Positions 1-12,210 of a DNA stretch of 64,000 nt are shown here, one piece after another. Each line of letters begins with the position of its first letter. The stretch's first letter is position 1. Source of the stretch: Brasenia schreberi (taxonomy: Eukaryota > Streptophyta > Magnoliopsida > Nymphaeales > Cabombaceae). Location of the stretch: assembly GCA_036023115.1 (NCBI GenBank), contig JAYKKT010000087.1, positions 10,989,001 to 11,053,000 on the forward strand, written 5' to 3'. The notes under the pieces were generated by a model. It was not told the origin of the DNA. It ran no database searches and saw only the letters and a program-made list of their open reading frames with translations. A program made the translations under genes and the position numbers.

Positions 1-35
1 AGGGAGAGAGAGATTATTTCAAGCCAAATACATAC

Positions 36-1389
36 CCTCGTCGGTGGTGCGGCGTGGAATTGGCTCAAGTATTGCTGGTATTCAGCCAGAGTTGCGGGCT
101 GAGTTGGGTTCATGAGTGGGTCTAAAGGGCTGCTCATTTGGTCGGACTTGGTACATACTGGAACCTGCATGTGGACTCCTGGCATTGGGAGATTCGGGTA
201 CAGCGGGCCCACGTCGGGGCTCGGAACAGCCAACCTAGGCATGACAGGTGGGAAAGGCATGACGGGATGCGTTGAACCTGGGACCATCCCCATCCCCATT
301 CCCATGCCTATAGGAGGCATCAATGGATGCGGTCCAGGATACATCATCTGTGGCATGCTACATCCCATCGACATCATCTATACCATCACCAACAAAAAAA
401 AAAAATCTCAGTAATGAATACCATAAACACATCAATTCATTCCATATTAATGCTATTAGTCCCAGAACAGTGTGTGTAATGTGATCTCCGTAGCCGATAT
501 AATGCATTTTACATGTTTAGATCAAATTCGAACTGTTTAAATAAAATAGAAGGTTAAAATAAGTTTTACTATAGTTTCCAAACCTCTTCAGTATTGACTA
601 TGCCAATTAACTTGAGAGGCAATCAATATTAGCAATCTGTAAGAGACCACAGTGAAACCATTCTGAATGGTCACTGAGTGACTTGTGACCTCAAGGGACA
701 TGACCTTGCATTAATCAAAGCCAGTAGCAAAGTGAGCTGCTAGTTTCTGTAAACCAATCACAGCCAAAAGCAAACTGAGAAGCTAGAGCCCAATACATAC
801 AGCTTAGTGGTTTGCAGCAACAATGAATAATCACTTTCAGAAATATAATTAAACTTCATGCAGGAATTTTACTGACCAAGAATATCACTAAGCGCGGATT
901 ACTCAAGGTCAAGTCAGTATGAGGATTAGATTTTCAAAGAGGAGAAAAAAACCTGCACTTGGAGTTGTAGAGATTTCAAGTACTCGATGGCCTCATCCAA
1001 CATAGATGCTTTGTCCGACTGAAAAGGAAAGGAAAAAATTAGAATCTGTTGGTGATGGATGGAGACAATAACGTGGAAACAACACTTGTTTGCATCTGTC
1101 TTCATTGAAGGTGACTTGTGGTACAAGGGCCTCTCTTTATCAGTGAAACAGAAGATATACCAGATTGCTACCTGCCAACCACCAAGAAACTGGGTGGTCC
1201 TGACCAGATACTGAGTCCAAATGCATGCATGTATGGGTCCATTTGTAGTACATGTTTAAGAAGCATGTGGATGAGTTTGTTCCTTTCAATTTTGGTGTGC
1301 CGAATGTGCGCGAAGGTCAAACATTTTGGTTTCGTATCAAAATGTGATCTTTATCTCACCAAAGTTTAGTGCATTGTCAGACATTGATT

Positions 1390-1450
<61 letters not shown>

Positions 1451-4400
1451 GATTCAGCTATAAGTTTGGATGTAGAGTCTTGAAAAATCCACTTCATCTG
1501 AAATGCATACAATGAGGACCATCAGTAGACATCCTCTTTCAAACACTCTAGAATGAGGACCGCGCGCAATAGACATGGTGAGGCCATTTAAACCCATTAT
1601 TTCTATTACTATATATGTGTTTCATTGAATCGAGAAAAGCAAATAAAAGCAGCAAACATCATATCAGACGTTTCATTCTCAAGCATATGCATGAATCCGA
1701 AGAATTCCTTGTACCTTGTTGCATCGCGGGATTAATTCTTGTAATGCTCTCATCTTCTCATTGATCCTGTCTCTCCGCCTCTGCAAACAACAAAGAACAT
1801 AAGTTATCATGCTTGCCATGATGTAAAACAACGTACGTCGATTACTTTATCATAGATGAAGACAATGGTACGAAGGGGTGGGGAGCGGCCGTTCTTTCTG
1901 AAATTTTAGAGTAAAACCTACATTGTTGAGATTCATGCTTCGCCCCCTAAATATGTACGTCGCCCCTCCAACAATATTTTCTAGATCCGCCACTGGATGA
2001 CGAGATATATTCTACAGCATGAAGGGGTAAAGCACGCCTTTACTAACGATAAAATCTTGAAGTTAATTCTAGAGAAACCAAACCAAAATCAAGCATTTTA
2101 ACCACGCTAAGCGAGTGAGCTACATGGTTGTTCTTCGTTGCCGTGCTCTATCTGATTTAATAATAAGACTTAACTATAGAGAAACAAGACAATCTGAAGC
2201 CTTTAGATCTCTACCTCCTTTAAAATATACATACTCACCCTCTCAGAGAGATTATGGATCTCAGCTGCACGGTTTCTGCGTTTGGTCCGCGATCTCTTAG
2301 CCTCTTTTGCGTTCACAGTCTCGTCGGCACCCTGCATGCATGTAAATTTACAACCTTCAAATTGATTATCAACCAAGATAAATATGGCAAATCTGCGAAC
2401 TCCTTCCCATTTTTGTTTTTTCTATGCAGTTAACGCAATCTGTCTTCCTAGCGTCTTAAAATCACAACTTCAGTCCATATCTTCCTCAAAAAAACGGAAA
2501 ACACGATAAAGAGGCCAAGGTTTTTGCAATTTAAAGTTGCTGCAATTGTTAGAATGTCCATGCTACTACTTAAAGAGATGACACACCGCCACTCATCTCG
2601 AAGATGGACGCACTTGACTGCTACGGTGATTCCTTGCGTAGAAACTAGAATCGTGCGACGCTCGACGTAAAGCTCCTCATCTGCAGATGACACGCGGAAC
2701 TGCCGTGGAACCAACCGGTAATCTAAGAGTTTTCACCCACAAATGTAAATTCGCGTTTTACCAAGAGATAGTTCCAACCTATTTGTCCGTATTGGACCAC
2801 CTGAAGGCACGCGTCTTTTGGTCCGAATTCACTTACTCCAAAATACTTTTCCTCAACTCCTACGACACCATGGGGCCATCAAAAGCTTTATACCTGAAAT
2901 GACCCCCGCACTAACGGAAAATGACAAACAAAAAAACTCTCCCAAGAGGCCAAGTTTATCCATTGTGGCGGGACGATTTGGACTTTCCTTCTCGTGCCAG
3001 GTAAAGGAACCCGAACTACACACGATAGTGAATAAATTACCAAACTAACCTTAGTAATTTGACGTGTTTCTTTCCTTTGTTGCACCCCCAAAACGTCGGT
3101 GTCTCGTCGTTTCCCGGCAAATGCTGCGGGATTCGGGTTGGCAGTTTCGTCGGGTCATTTTTTATGAAATGATGCCTCACCGGACCCAAACATGACACAT
3201 GGACCTTCCTGCTGCTTCATCAATTCCATCATAGAACGAAAAGCAAAATACCAATCTAGACACCCCTACACCCTAACAAATTCCTAAATGGCGTCCCCTG
3301 GATCACATAATTATCCTTATTTTCTAACTTCAAAAGAAAATTAAAGAAAAATTTCCTTGAAAGTAACATTCACGTACATGCGTGTGCGTGTGCGTGTGCG
3401 TGTGCGTGTGCGTGTGCGTGTGCGTGTGCGTGTGTCTACGTGTGCGTGTGTCAGTTAGTGCGTATGACAGAGGATAATGGATGATGGGAGCTAGCACACG
3501 AGCTAGCTCTGTAACGCGAATTATGGTGAAAGTAGGGGTGCCCATTGGGTCTGGATCCTAGTTCCGATCCGAAGAGTGCATGGCAAGGACGTGACAGTGA
3601 TAACTGATAAGTGGATTGCGTGACTGAGAGTTCGAACCTCGCTGTGGCTTTCCGAGTCCTCGGTCTCCCGAGCCTTGCGCTTCCGATCCCTCGGGTCTGG
3701 CGACGACACGAGGGTCGACCCGTGCGGGTCGGACGTGCTCCTAGCAGGTTCCTTGCAGCCATCCATCATCTCGCTTTGAAGCACCGAGGCCTTCGACTCG
3801 GGACGAGACGGTGCAGATGTGAATATGGGCACGTCCTCGCACGAGTCCACTATTGTCGACGCGACACGGGCACTCTCCGAGCAGCCTGATACGGATACGT
3901 CTCGTCTCGGTACCGTCCCGCTAATTGACCCGGCTGTCTTGCTGGCGAAGAGCGAGAAGTTGACAATCTTCGACTCAGGGACAGGGTTGTGGGGTCTTGG
4001 CGGGAGCACCGCCGGCCGGAGAGCAGTCTCGCCGAGCGCCGACCGAGTTACTGGCGCCTGCGAATTCCTGTCGACGGGAGGGTTTCCGGCAGGCAGGGGG
4101 AAGAGATCGCGGTAGTCTAGGGTGTCTTCAAGCGGGTAGTGCAACCACGAAGCCATCTCATCCTCTTGAATGAACGGCGGAGGCGTCGGGTCGGCTGATA
4201 CGAGGGAGGCCGCGTAGACGCCGGACTCCGGTGGGTCTTGCTTCGTCCGGCCTGCGACGCAAAACGTCTCCGGACCCGCCTCGCAGGAAAATCCGTCGTT
4301 GCCTGGCCGAGGAGTTTTCTGGTTGAGGTTTTGGGTTGTCAATCTCCCGTTGCGCCATACCAATTCCTGCACCTCCTTCTCAATCCTAAGCATCAAAATA

Positions 4401-4767
4401 GCGACACCCACTTTCACAAAATATGAAGACGAAAGAGAACAGCGAACACCCAACATCAAAAAACGAAAAACTAAAATACATCAGAAAGAGAATTCTAACA
4501 ACTCCCAACATCACAAAGATGAAAAAGGAAGACTACCAACATCATAAAATGAAAATGAAGACGAAGACGAATTCTGAGTGACGTAGCGATATCTAACAGT
4601 AGAAAAGACTAAGGATAACAAGGAAAAGAGAGGGAAGGATTAGTTTTCTTCACAAAAGTAAAGATGAGGGAGACTTACGGCTGGAGTGTGTCCGTTTTCG
4701 AGATGAATTCCGGCGAGAAAGGAATTGAGGCCCCGTCGATATGCCATGTCGGAACGCAATGATTCAT
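36..4767 (-). CDS. PIF: PIF-type bHLH transcription factor (phytochrome-interacting factor, PIF4-like), 3' end outside the window
   Basis: Nuclear light-signalling bHLH factor. Six exons read on the minus strand: 4679-4767, 3638-4385, 2239-2331, 1715-1780, 953-1018 and 36-377; all phases agree and give 468 residues so far. A donor (GTATG) follows position 36, so at least one exon lies beyond base 1. The start was chosen because only this ATG keeps frame into exon 2; it gives MNHCVP, and an N-terminus of this kind is typical of PIFs. Residues 36-48 ([13 protein letters not shown]) match the APB motif that binds active phytochrome B, and [11 protein letters not shown] resembles the PIF4/PIF5 segment. 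The basic helix-loop-helix spans about residues 298-347 ([40 protein letters not shown]). The two 66 nt exons are typical of the family. The C-terminal exon is Met/Pro/Gly-rich. The family is clear; the exact PIF subclade is inference. Confidence 0.93.
1396..1448. repeat. (AG)n microsatellite in a PIF intron
   Basis: Uninterrupted AG dinucleotide run of about 26 units in the intron between the 66 nt bHLH exons. Confidence 0.95.
3376..3450. repeat. (GTGTGC)n/(GT)n microsatellite in PIF intron 2
   Basis: Alternating GTGTGC units, slightly interrupted near 3434, in the intron after the acidic N-terminal exon. The plus/minus reading frames across it are low complexity only. Confidence 0.9.
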
Positions 4768-4859
4768 CCTTGACCATAACGTTTTGTAATATGAGAGAGA
4801 AAACGGCGGTGGGCTAAGAAAGGAAAAGAAAGGGTTTGGAGGAGGATCGATCTGTTTCT

Positions 4860-4868
4860 ATTTATATA
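4860..4868 (-). promoter_or_regulatory. Candidate TATA box of the PIF-like gene
   Basis: The minus strand reads TATATAAAT about 95 bases before the chosen ATG at 4767, a plausible distance for a TATA box plus a 60-70 base leader. Not proven to be used. Confidence 0.45.
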
Positions 4869-7800
4869 TTATTTTAATCGAAACTGGAAAGTCTCTTTTT
4901 TCGCTTCCTCTTTTCTGCCCTCTCTTACTTTATTTTTTATCATTTTCAAATATTTGGTTTCCGTGATTTTTTGTTTGACGTGAGGAAGGTGAATGTGCAT
5001 AAATGAAGAGGAGATGGAGAGTAAAGGCTTGGGAAAGCTCCGAGGCACACAGAGAAGTTAGTCTTGCTGTCATTCATCACATGAACGCTGTGTGTTTGAT
5101 AGGCCATTGCCTGAATGTGAAACCCATCTTTAAAGAGCTGGGTATATATGCTCTGTTTGGAAATCATATGGACCTACAGCAGAAGATGATAAGATCCTAG
5201 CCGTCGGATCTTGTATGAGCATTTATGAAATGTATAGCTCCCACTAACAATATCTTTGTCATTACAATGCAGATTCCATCAAAGTTATTAATGATATATA
5301 TATAACTGAACTACAATATTGAGAAAGAATCTTGGTTGTGGAGAAAATGCACGCAATCATAACACAAATGATGAAAAAGTGGCTTCAGTGAGATTTACGC
5401 AGTACAGCAAATCTAAAAGCTGACCAACTTCTAGAGTGTGTCCAACTTTATCAGCTGCAACAAAAGAAGAGCATCGCAGCAACTATTTTTATGAACAAAG
5501 TTGGACAGTGTTACATGAATGCGTGTTTCGTCGATAGCAAGGTGTATACGCATAGTGTAAAGCTTTAATATTTTGTAACTTTCAAGGAAAAATTATTGAA
5601 CTTTAATAGTCATTATTCATTAACAATCCTGCTTTCTTTCGGCTGGTCTGACTGCAACTGCTACTGGAAACTACAATTGTTACTCTCGTGCTACTCTTCA
5701 GATGATTGCTTCCGCAGCAACCAACAAAATAATAGCAAAAACTATGAGAACCATATCTTAGCTTCACGAGTTGGGTGGCGTTTTATTTCAATCGGGAAGT
5801 GATTGGCGCTGAACTGCACATACGCGTACGATTAAATTAAACTTGCTCTCCTTGACAATTCGGTGCTCCCTTGTTGCATATATTTCAAATAGAATAGAAC
5901 ATCCACGTTTAAGCAGCAACTGAATCGTGCTTATAATAAAGAATGATCGACTAATTATTTGCAATATATTTGCCAAGATGCATGAAATTATTACGGCCAA
6001 TCTTCTTTTCCGGGGGGGGGTTGTTACTGAATCGACTTGTTCCCAAAGCTGAATATATCAATAAATACTATAATGATTGTCCTTAATAGGCGCCCAACAG
6101 CTAACTAGATTGTCAGCGCAAAACTACACCTATATATATATATATATACAAGCACAACACCTATGTATATATATATATATATGTATTACCCATAAATGAT
6201 GAGGGCATTAGAGCAGGGGATTACTTACTAGGTTGCAGCATGGATTCCATGCATGCTTTTACAAACTAGAAAACAATAAATAGGCATGGTGGATTTAAAG
6301 CTACGGACAGCACCTAGATTCTGTACCAGCGACAGCAAAGAATGCGCGTTAAAGCTGCTGGAGTTCCGGGTAACTGGGGACTTTCCTTGTTTACGGAACA
6401 ACATATATGCATCTGGTTTACCAGAGACTGATCACAACTATCACTTGCTGGCCTCAACTTGCAATATACTTCGGTAGTACATAACATATGTGTGTGTGAG
6501 AGAGAGAGAGAGGACTTTGTCTGTATTCTCTGCTGGAAACTGATCTGCATATAAACATGTCTCAAAACTTGTTTTGCATGTATGCCTGTATTATAACAAA
6601 CTGATCTACATTGGGTCGAGGTGGGTTATACGCCCAACACGAAATTTCATAAACTAATGAAAATGTATAGCCACGGTTGACTCGATATCTATAATATATA
6701 GATTGTCCCAGCCTGCAAACTTTAGTAGACTATTGATGGCCATCCTACAAATTTTTCCAGATCCGCCACCGGAAGCGGCTGTAGTGGACCCTATAAAGGC
6801 TCGCTAGCACACACACACCCAGTAATCCTTGAGTGCCCCAGCTTCAAACACACGTATAACGTATAATTTACCCAATAAACACCGTGCACATGCTAAACAT
6901 GGATTATTTTGTAGCACTAATGCCTTCATGAAGTGTTTTTTTTTTCAAATACTAGACAACTGGTTAGCCGTGCATATGACTAAATAAACAAAAACAATGG
7001 AGGGCCCTCGACTTGGGGGGCGTTGTATCACACCCTTGTTGTATTAAGAGAGAAAGAAGAGAGAACTGATTCTGTTCAGGTATGCTTAGTCTGGTGGTGG
7101 GAAAAATAAAGCATGATCTCTCTCTCTCTCTCTCTCTCTCGTATACCTTTGCTTATGTGATCTACATTGAAGGAAACATAGGCATCGACACTTCAGTGCA
7201 AGCAAATGGAGCATATCCATGAAAGCTATGTGCACCACATCCAGATATCAGAATCTATGGATAACCATAAAAGGCTGGAACAAAGCTGAGACCAATGACG
7301 AAAGAGAAGATGCTGCCGCTGTCGTCATGGCCTAGCAGCGAAGAATCGTCCAAGCATCCACACCCACAACAAAAAGGGCAAGTAGCCAGGCAAGGGCTTG
7401 AATGTGAGCCACAAGTGTGGGGACAAGATGGGATTAAAGGCATATCTTTTTTATTGGAGCCACGTGCCACTGCAGTGTTCCTATGATATATCGGATTTGT
7501 GCTGACATCAAGAAATCATAAGGGTGTTGCCACCCAAAGTAGGGATTGGAAAGAGCTTAGTTGTGGTGTTAATCGTTGATAATCAATGTCAAACTTTGTT
7601 ATCTTTGATTAGTGATGAGTGAAACGGGGGCCCTTTGCAACAGATAAATAGATGAAGATCGTCAGTATGTACGCGTACATGTGCATTATAATACCTTGGA
7701 CCATGCATCGATCACTACGATGGTCTACTGCCGGTATGGAAGCCCACAGTAATGGTTACAGCGATACAGACCACAGATCAGATGCAGACACTGTAAATGG

Positions 7801-8194
7801 GGACAATAGTTGATGATGATAAGGATGGATTCCTTCAACGAAGCTCTCCGCACATGGCCCGTCAGGGCCTTGAGTCTTGACTGAATCCAAAATTCGTTCG
7901 TGTCATCGTTATGCATTGGGGAGATCCTATTTATAGCATCATCTAAGAACTTATTAATCGCTTCTTCGTCATTTCTGAACCCAACAAGATTGTGTTGTAC
8001 GCAGAGAGTTCAGATACGTGATCATGATCTGATGATTCCCCACGTCACAATTCTAATCTGTTGTGAGATCTGCACCGTCCATTTTATTGATGGGACAGCA
8101 GACCTTGATCACTAAGGGTCTGCCATCTTTAATTTCCACTGTGGAGCCGTCTTAAATATGATATGCATCTGTAAACGGACTGTGTGCATATAGA

Positions 8195-8300
8195 GACTGT
8201 GTGCAGAGAGTGCACGTACACAAGTTGGGTTTTTGGCGGTTTTGTCAATCTCAAGAATCCCAAGCCAGGGGACTGTGTGCAGAGAGTGCACGTACACAAG
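8195..8300. repeat. Two 30 bp direct repeats, spaced 76 bp
   Basis: The 30 bases at 8195-8224 (beginning GACTGTGTGCAGAGAG) recur exactly at 8271-8300. Both copies lie in non-coding DNA. Origin unknown. Confidence 0.9.
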
Positions 8301-8513
8301 ATATAGAGCATCTCGGATGATACCTGCAAATCACAGATGGAGAACATGCTTTGAAGTCTCTACGGTTCATCTCAACGATGGACAGTTGCTTTTGGTGCAC
8401 CAAATTTTCACGGGGGCTCACCGTGAATTGCACTAAACAAAAACCAGAAGACCACCCTCCTCACACAGAGAAGGATTGATTGCATCCGCCATCGGAATTG
8501 ATTTCGTGTGTTC

Positions 8514-8575
8514 CTCGCACAAAGAATTATATTAACATTTTATGTTTAATCTAACGAGTGTTCCTCGCACAAAGA
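8514..8575. repeat. Short direct repeat GTGTTCCTCGCACAAAGAA
   Basis: A 19-base string near 8517 recurs near 8558 in otherwise AT-rich, gene-free DNA. Confidence 0.8.
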
Positions 8576-9070
8576 AAGATTATCTAACCATTATTGAGCT
8601 CGATCTCGTGTTATTGTATTATTTAACTCTAAGCTCACCTTTTAAGCAAACCATCAGTATGATTTCTGAAGAATTTGTAATCTGAGCAGCAAGGCCACTG
8701 CAATTGAGGCGGTGAGTCTTTGATCGGGCCCCCCATGCTGACAGAGTTGTGGATGAGGTGGTGATGTGTCACTGCAAGGACATGTGGGGCCCAGAATTTG
8801 AAATTCCTAGTATTTTGGTCCCTTTCAGTCCTTTACTTGAAAACTATTTGTGGAGTGTTGTAAAACCCAAGTACTCCAAGAGGAACCCTACTGTATAAGA
8901 GATTGCCCGTTTTGCACCCCGACTCTTTTTCATCCAGATATGCACCAAAAATGGTGACTAAATAGTGAATGGTGTTATTAGATAATCATGCCTGGTTGAT
9001 TGGATTTATGTAATTAATTTGGAAAAAATTAATGGATATTAAGAATCACGATAAAACAAATAGTGATTTC

Positions 9071-9217
9071 GTTTTGCATCTAGAGTGTTAGCTCAAGACA
9101 GGATGCTTTAGCACCGTTGCTGGTGGTGGAAAGTTCTACTGGAAGGAGTGCATGCATGGGTGACTCTAAGGGGTGGGTGTATGTATTAGGCTTCAACCTC
9201 TGTTGTAAACAAAAAGA
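9071..9217 (+). mobile_element. tRNA-derived SINE (family A), 147 bp with target-site duplication
   Basis: A tRNA-like head carries an A box (TTAGCTCAAGACAGG) and a B-box-like GGTGGAAAGTTCTAC. The body contains TTAGGCTTCAACCTC and TGTAAAC before a short A-rich tail. The element is flanked by AAATAGTGATTTC (9058-9070) and AAATAGTGGTTTC (9218-9230), a 13 bp duplication with one mismatch. The body matches the copy at 39876-39979. Confidence 0.75.
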
Positions 9218-9837
9218 AAATAGTGGTTTCATCTATCTCTATGTGCAATTACACGTAAATAAAATAATTCAAGCTATCGAACTATCGTTTCGGGCTACAG
9301 ATGGCAATGAGGCAGATCTGAGACTCAATCAAAAGTAGAAACGGTCGGTTTTGAATCGAGTTAGGAACTGATATTGTCCAAGTTGGATCAGAAATTAGGG
9401 AGGACCCAGCTGTGGAACCAGAATCATGTTCAAACTGGTGCCTTGGAATTGTTGGTTCTATATTTTTAATATTTGTTATCAAAATTTTAAAAAAATTAAA
9501 GATTTTTTCAATTCTAGACAGTTTGAAAACTAAACCAGATTTGAAACTGATGGTTCTAATCCAGAATCGAAACCGGCTTGATCCTGATTCGATTCTGGAT
9601 CCTAATTTTAGGCAAACCAGAACCGCTCATTTGTAAAGCTCGTAGGATGATCTGCACCCAAGCTTACATTGGTTCGAACAGAAGCTAGAACAGGTTAATA
9701 CTTGGTGTATTCCATCCTCCATCTAAAGTATTTAAGCTTTGTTTCACAAAGCTCAACAGTTTTACTTTAAAGAAATTTTATCTTTTTTGCTTAAGGCCAT
9801 CTCATATTTCTGTTTTTATTTTCTTTTTTTTTATGGG

Positions 9838-9945
9838 GAGGTGAATTAAGCTACATGCATGCCATGGTTATTGAACTCATGACCTTCAACTTGCCAGTCG
9901 TACTTAACCAGATAAGATATATACCTTACTGGTTATGCTTTTTTT
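9838..9945 (-). mobile_element. tRNA-derived SINE (family B) copy
   Basis: On the minus strand the segment contains ATCTGGTTAAG followed by GGTCATGAGTTCAATAACC and then GGCATGCATG. The same order appears in the minus-strand copies near 54190 and 63240. Target-site duplications were not found. Confidence 0.5.
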
Positions 9946-11695
9946 CTTTTAAATGAGCTTTGGCTGAACAAAAAAGAATAGTGAGAAAGTACTAATAAAT
10001 ATATGAAAAAAATAAAAATATGATCATCTAAGTAATTCTAACACTTCTTTTTCAATGCTAACCTGTTCAACCGTTCCTGAGGCTTAGTGTATAAAAGTTT
10101 TGAAGTCCAAGTCTATTTAATACATTTTTTGTCTAAAAAAGTGTATATTATAAGTAAAAAATTGAGGCCTAAAAGAATTGGAGGGCTAAAGCGGTTGTTT
10201 TAATGGGCCAGATTTCAATTAGCTGTATGAACAGTTTAGAACAGAAAAGGGATCTCTTACAAGGACAACTCTTTGGTTCATAAATTATAAATTATAGTAA
10301 AAATCACGACAACACGTTAACATATGTACATATGTTTGCTTGCTATGCCTTCTTATAATGAATAAGATATATAGGGCGTCGTGGTCATCCAAAGTTGGTT
10401 TACTCTTTGGTACAATAATCTTAAATTTAGATAATTTCTCTAATCATTAGATTAGATTGGATAGTGTTCTTTTTGGAGAGATGTCAACTTCAGCCGCTAG
10501 AACTCAACATTTTGGATCATGCTTAGTTCTAACTAAAATTAAAGCCAAAATGTCACGTTGCAAGCGTAAAACTTTATCCAAATTTACACTAAGTAAATTT
10601 TTGGTCTCGTAAAACCTTCACTAACGATTATCTTACAAAGAAATGAGTGAATATTATAAAATGAAATTTGAAAAAGGAGAAAACCTACTACAACTACCGA
10701 GTTTGTTTGTTCTTCTTACTCTGTCGAGTAATAATTGATCATCGCCTCTATCAAATTAATTGTTTTGAAGAAATTTGAATTGTTTAAATTTAGGCATTTG
10801 CTAAGCTTTCCACACGAACTGCCGCAAAACTAAGAGAAGTAGGTTTGGGGTGGGAAAATTGATTGAGTTTAAATTTAGATTTGATTGATTTGGAATGAGT
10901 TCGGTTTGGAAGAAGTTGGGTTTTGGAGCTTAGGCAGGTTTGGGTAGAAATAAGATTACTGGAATTGTGTTGGATATGCCGAAATGGATTTTCTTTGAGA
11001 TCCGGATCCAAAAAAATAGTTGGATCAAATGAGGCAGATCGGGTTTGATCAAATGAGGCGTAAGACCTGGATCCGAAGTAGTCGGACCAAGTAGCGCGGG
11101 TCGGATCCCCTCTTCCGGGGGTGGTGGCGAACGGTGAATGATGACCGAGGGGGGGGGGGGGTTGGAGGATCTCCGAAGCGAGGGGGGATTACGGGCAGGG
11201 CACAAAGAGAGAGAAAGACGATTTCATGCGATTTTTAGTGGCGGAAGCGACAGGCAAGGGAGTGGTGATGCTAGGTTGGGTTGGAGAATGGAAAGGCGGA
11301 TGGCGGTCTAGGAAGGTGGAGGTTGCGGTGGTTAGAGGACTTCAGTGGCGAGGCATAACACGCAGAGAGAGAGGAGGAGAGAGCCGATTGGGGATGAGTT
11401 GGAGGTAACGACAAAGTGGATCTTCAGTGGCTGGAGGGTCGGTTTTTCCGGTAGGGTAGGGGGAAGAGACGATGAGCAGATAACTGGGTGTTGGCGGCTG
11501 TAATCGCTCGCACACACATACACAGATTCTTTTATTTTTTTGCAGATCAAGGAAGAATGAAAAAAGGCGATGCTTTCCTTGCAACACTCGGCTATGCTGA
11601 GGGCCGGTTCGATCGATACAACAGTTGGTCGATGTACAAAAGGGGTCAACCGATCAACTTTCTCTCTTCCTTTCACTCTATATCTTTGCAGGCCT
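9946..11695. other. Gene-free stretch
   Basis: AT-rich to about 10900, then a purine-rich segment (10960-11420) with a run of ten G at about 11151. Reading frames here are short and of low complexity. Nothing recognised. Confidence 0.5.
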
Positions 11696-12210
11696 TTACA
11701 CAAAATTTTGGTCGATTGATTTTTCACTGGAGGAGTCTCCTTTTATAGTTGCTCTTAGCTGATCTTTCAAGAGTGAAACAGATCCTGTTTGCAGGAGATC
11801 ATTTTTCTTGCAGTAAGCATGCCATGTGTGCAGTAAGCCTTTCCTTTTCAAAGTCATTCCAGGCTGTTTGGTTGTGGCTTGAAGGATTGCAGCTGCCACT
11901 TGGTTGGGTGCAAAGCCTTTCCTTTTCAGAGTCATTCCTGGCTGTTTGGCTGTTGTTTGCATGATTGTGGTTGTTGCTTGGCTCTTTTCTTTTCTTTTCA
12001 GAGTCATTGCTTGGCTACTGCTTGTAGGATTGTGGCTGTTGCTTGGCTGCTGCTGCTTGCAGGATTGTGACTGCTGTTAGCAGGATTTGTGAACTGGGTG
12101 CAGCAACATGTGAACTGTGTGGTGTGATACTCAGCTGTTGTTTGTGTTTTGTTTGTTTTTTTAGTGGTATCTGGTAAGTGTATGCGTTTATTGTTTGTTG
12201 TATCTGTATC
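11696..12210 (-). promoter_or_regulatory. Promoter-like repeat block, possibly LTR-derived
   Basis: The minus strand has about three diverged repeats of roughly 70-110 bases built around GAATGACTCTGAAAAG(G)AAAG, followed by GCAACTATAAAAGGAG, a good TATA box, near 11738-11753. Repeated upstream units before a TATA box are typical of a Copia LTR U3 region. I found no matching second LTR, primer-binding site or pol gene, so the LTR reading is only a guess. Confidence 0.3.

Larger units (their letters stand above)
4869..9057. other. Gene-free stretch upstream of the PIF-like gene
   Basis: No convincing coding exons on either strand. It holds short (AT)n runs near 6131 and 6166, an AG run near 6500, a CT run at 7115-7140, and several short direct repeats listed separately. 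Two places end in a similar 'agatccgccac(t/c)gg' string (about 1983 and 6760), probably old transposon debris. Confidence 0.6.

Noticed and set aside
112..414. 100-residue Gly/Met/Pro-rich plus-strand frame
   Set aside because: It is the complement of exon 6 of the PIF-like gene, whose minus-strand reading has proper splice sites and family features.
7255..7470. Cys-rich minus-strand frame resembling a small secreted peptide
   Set aside because: No signal peptide, no splice support, and the Cys spacing matches no family I know.
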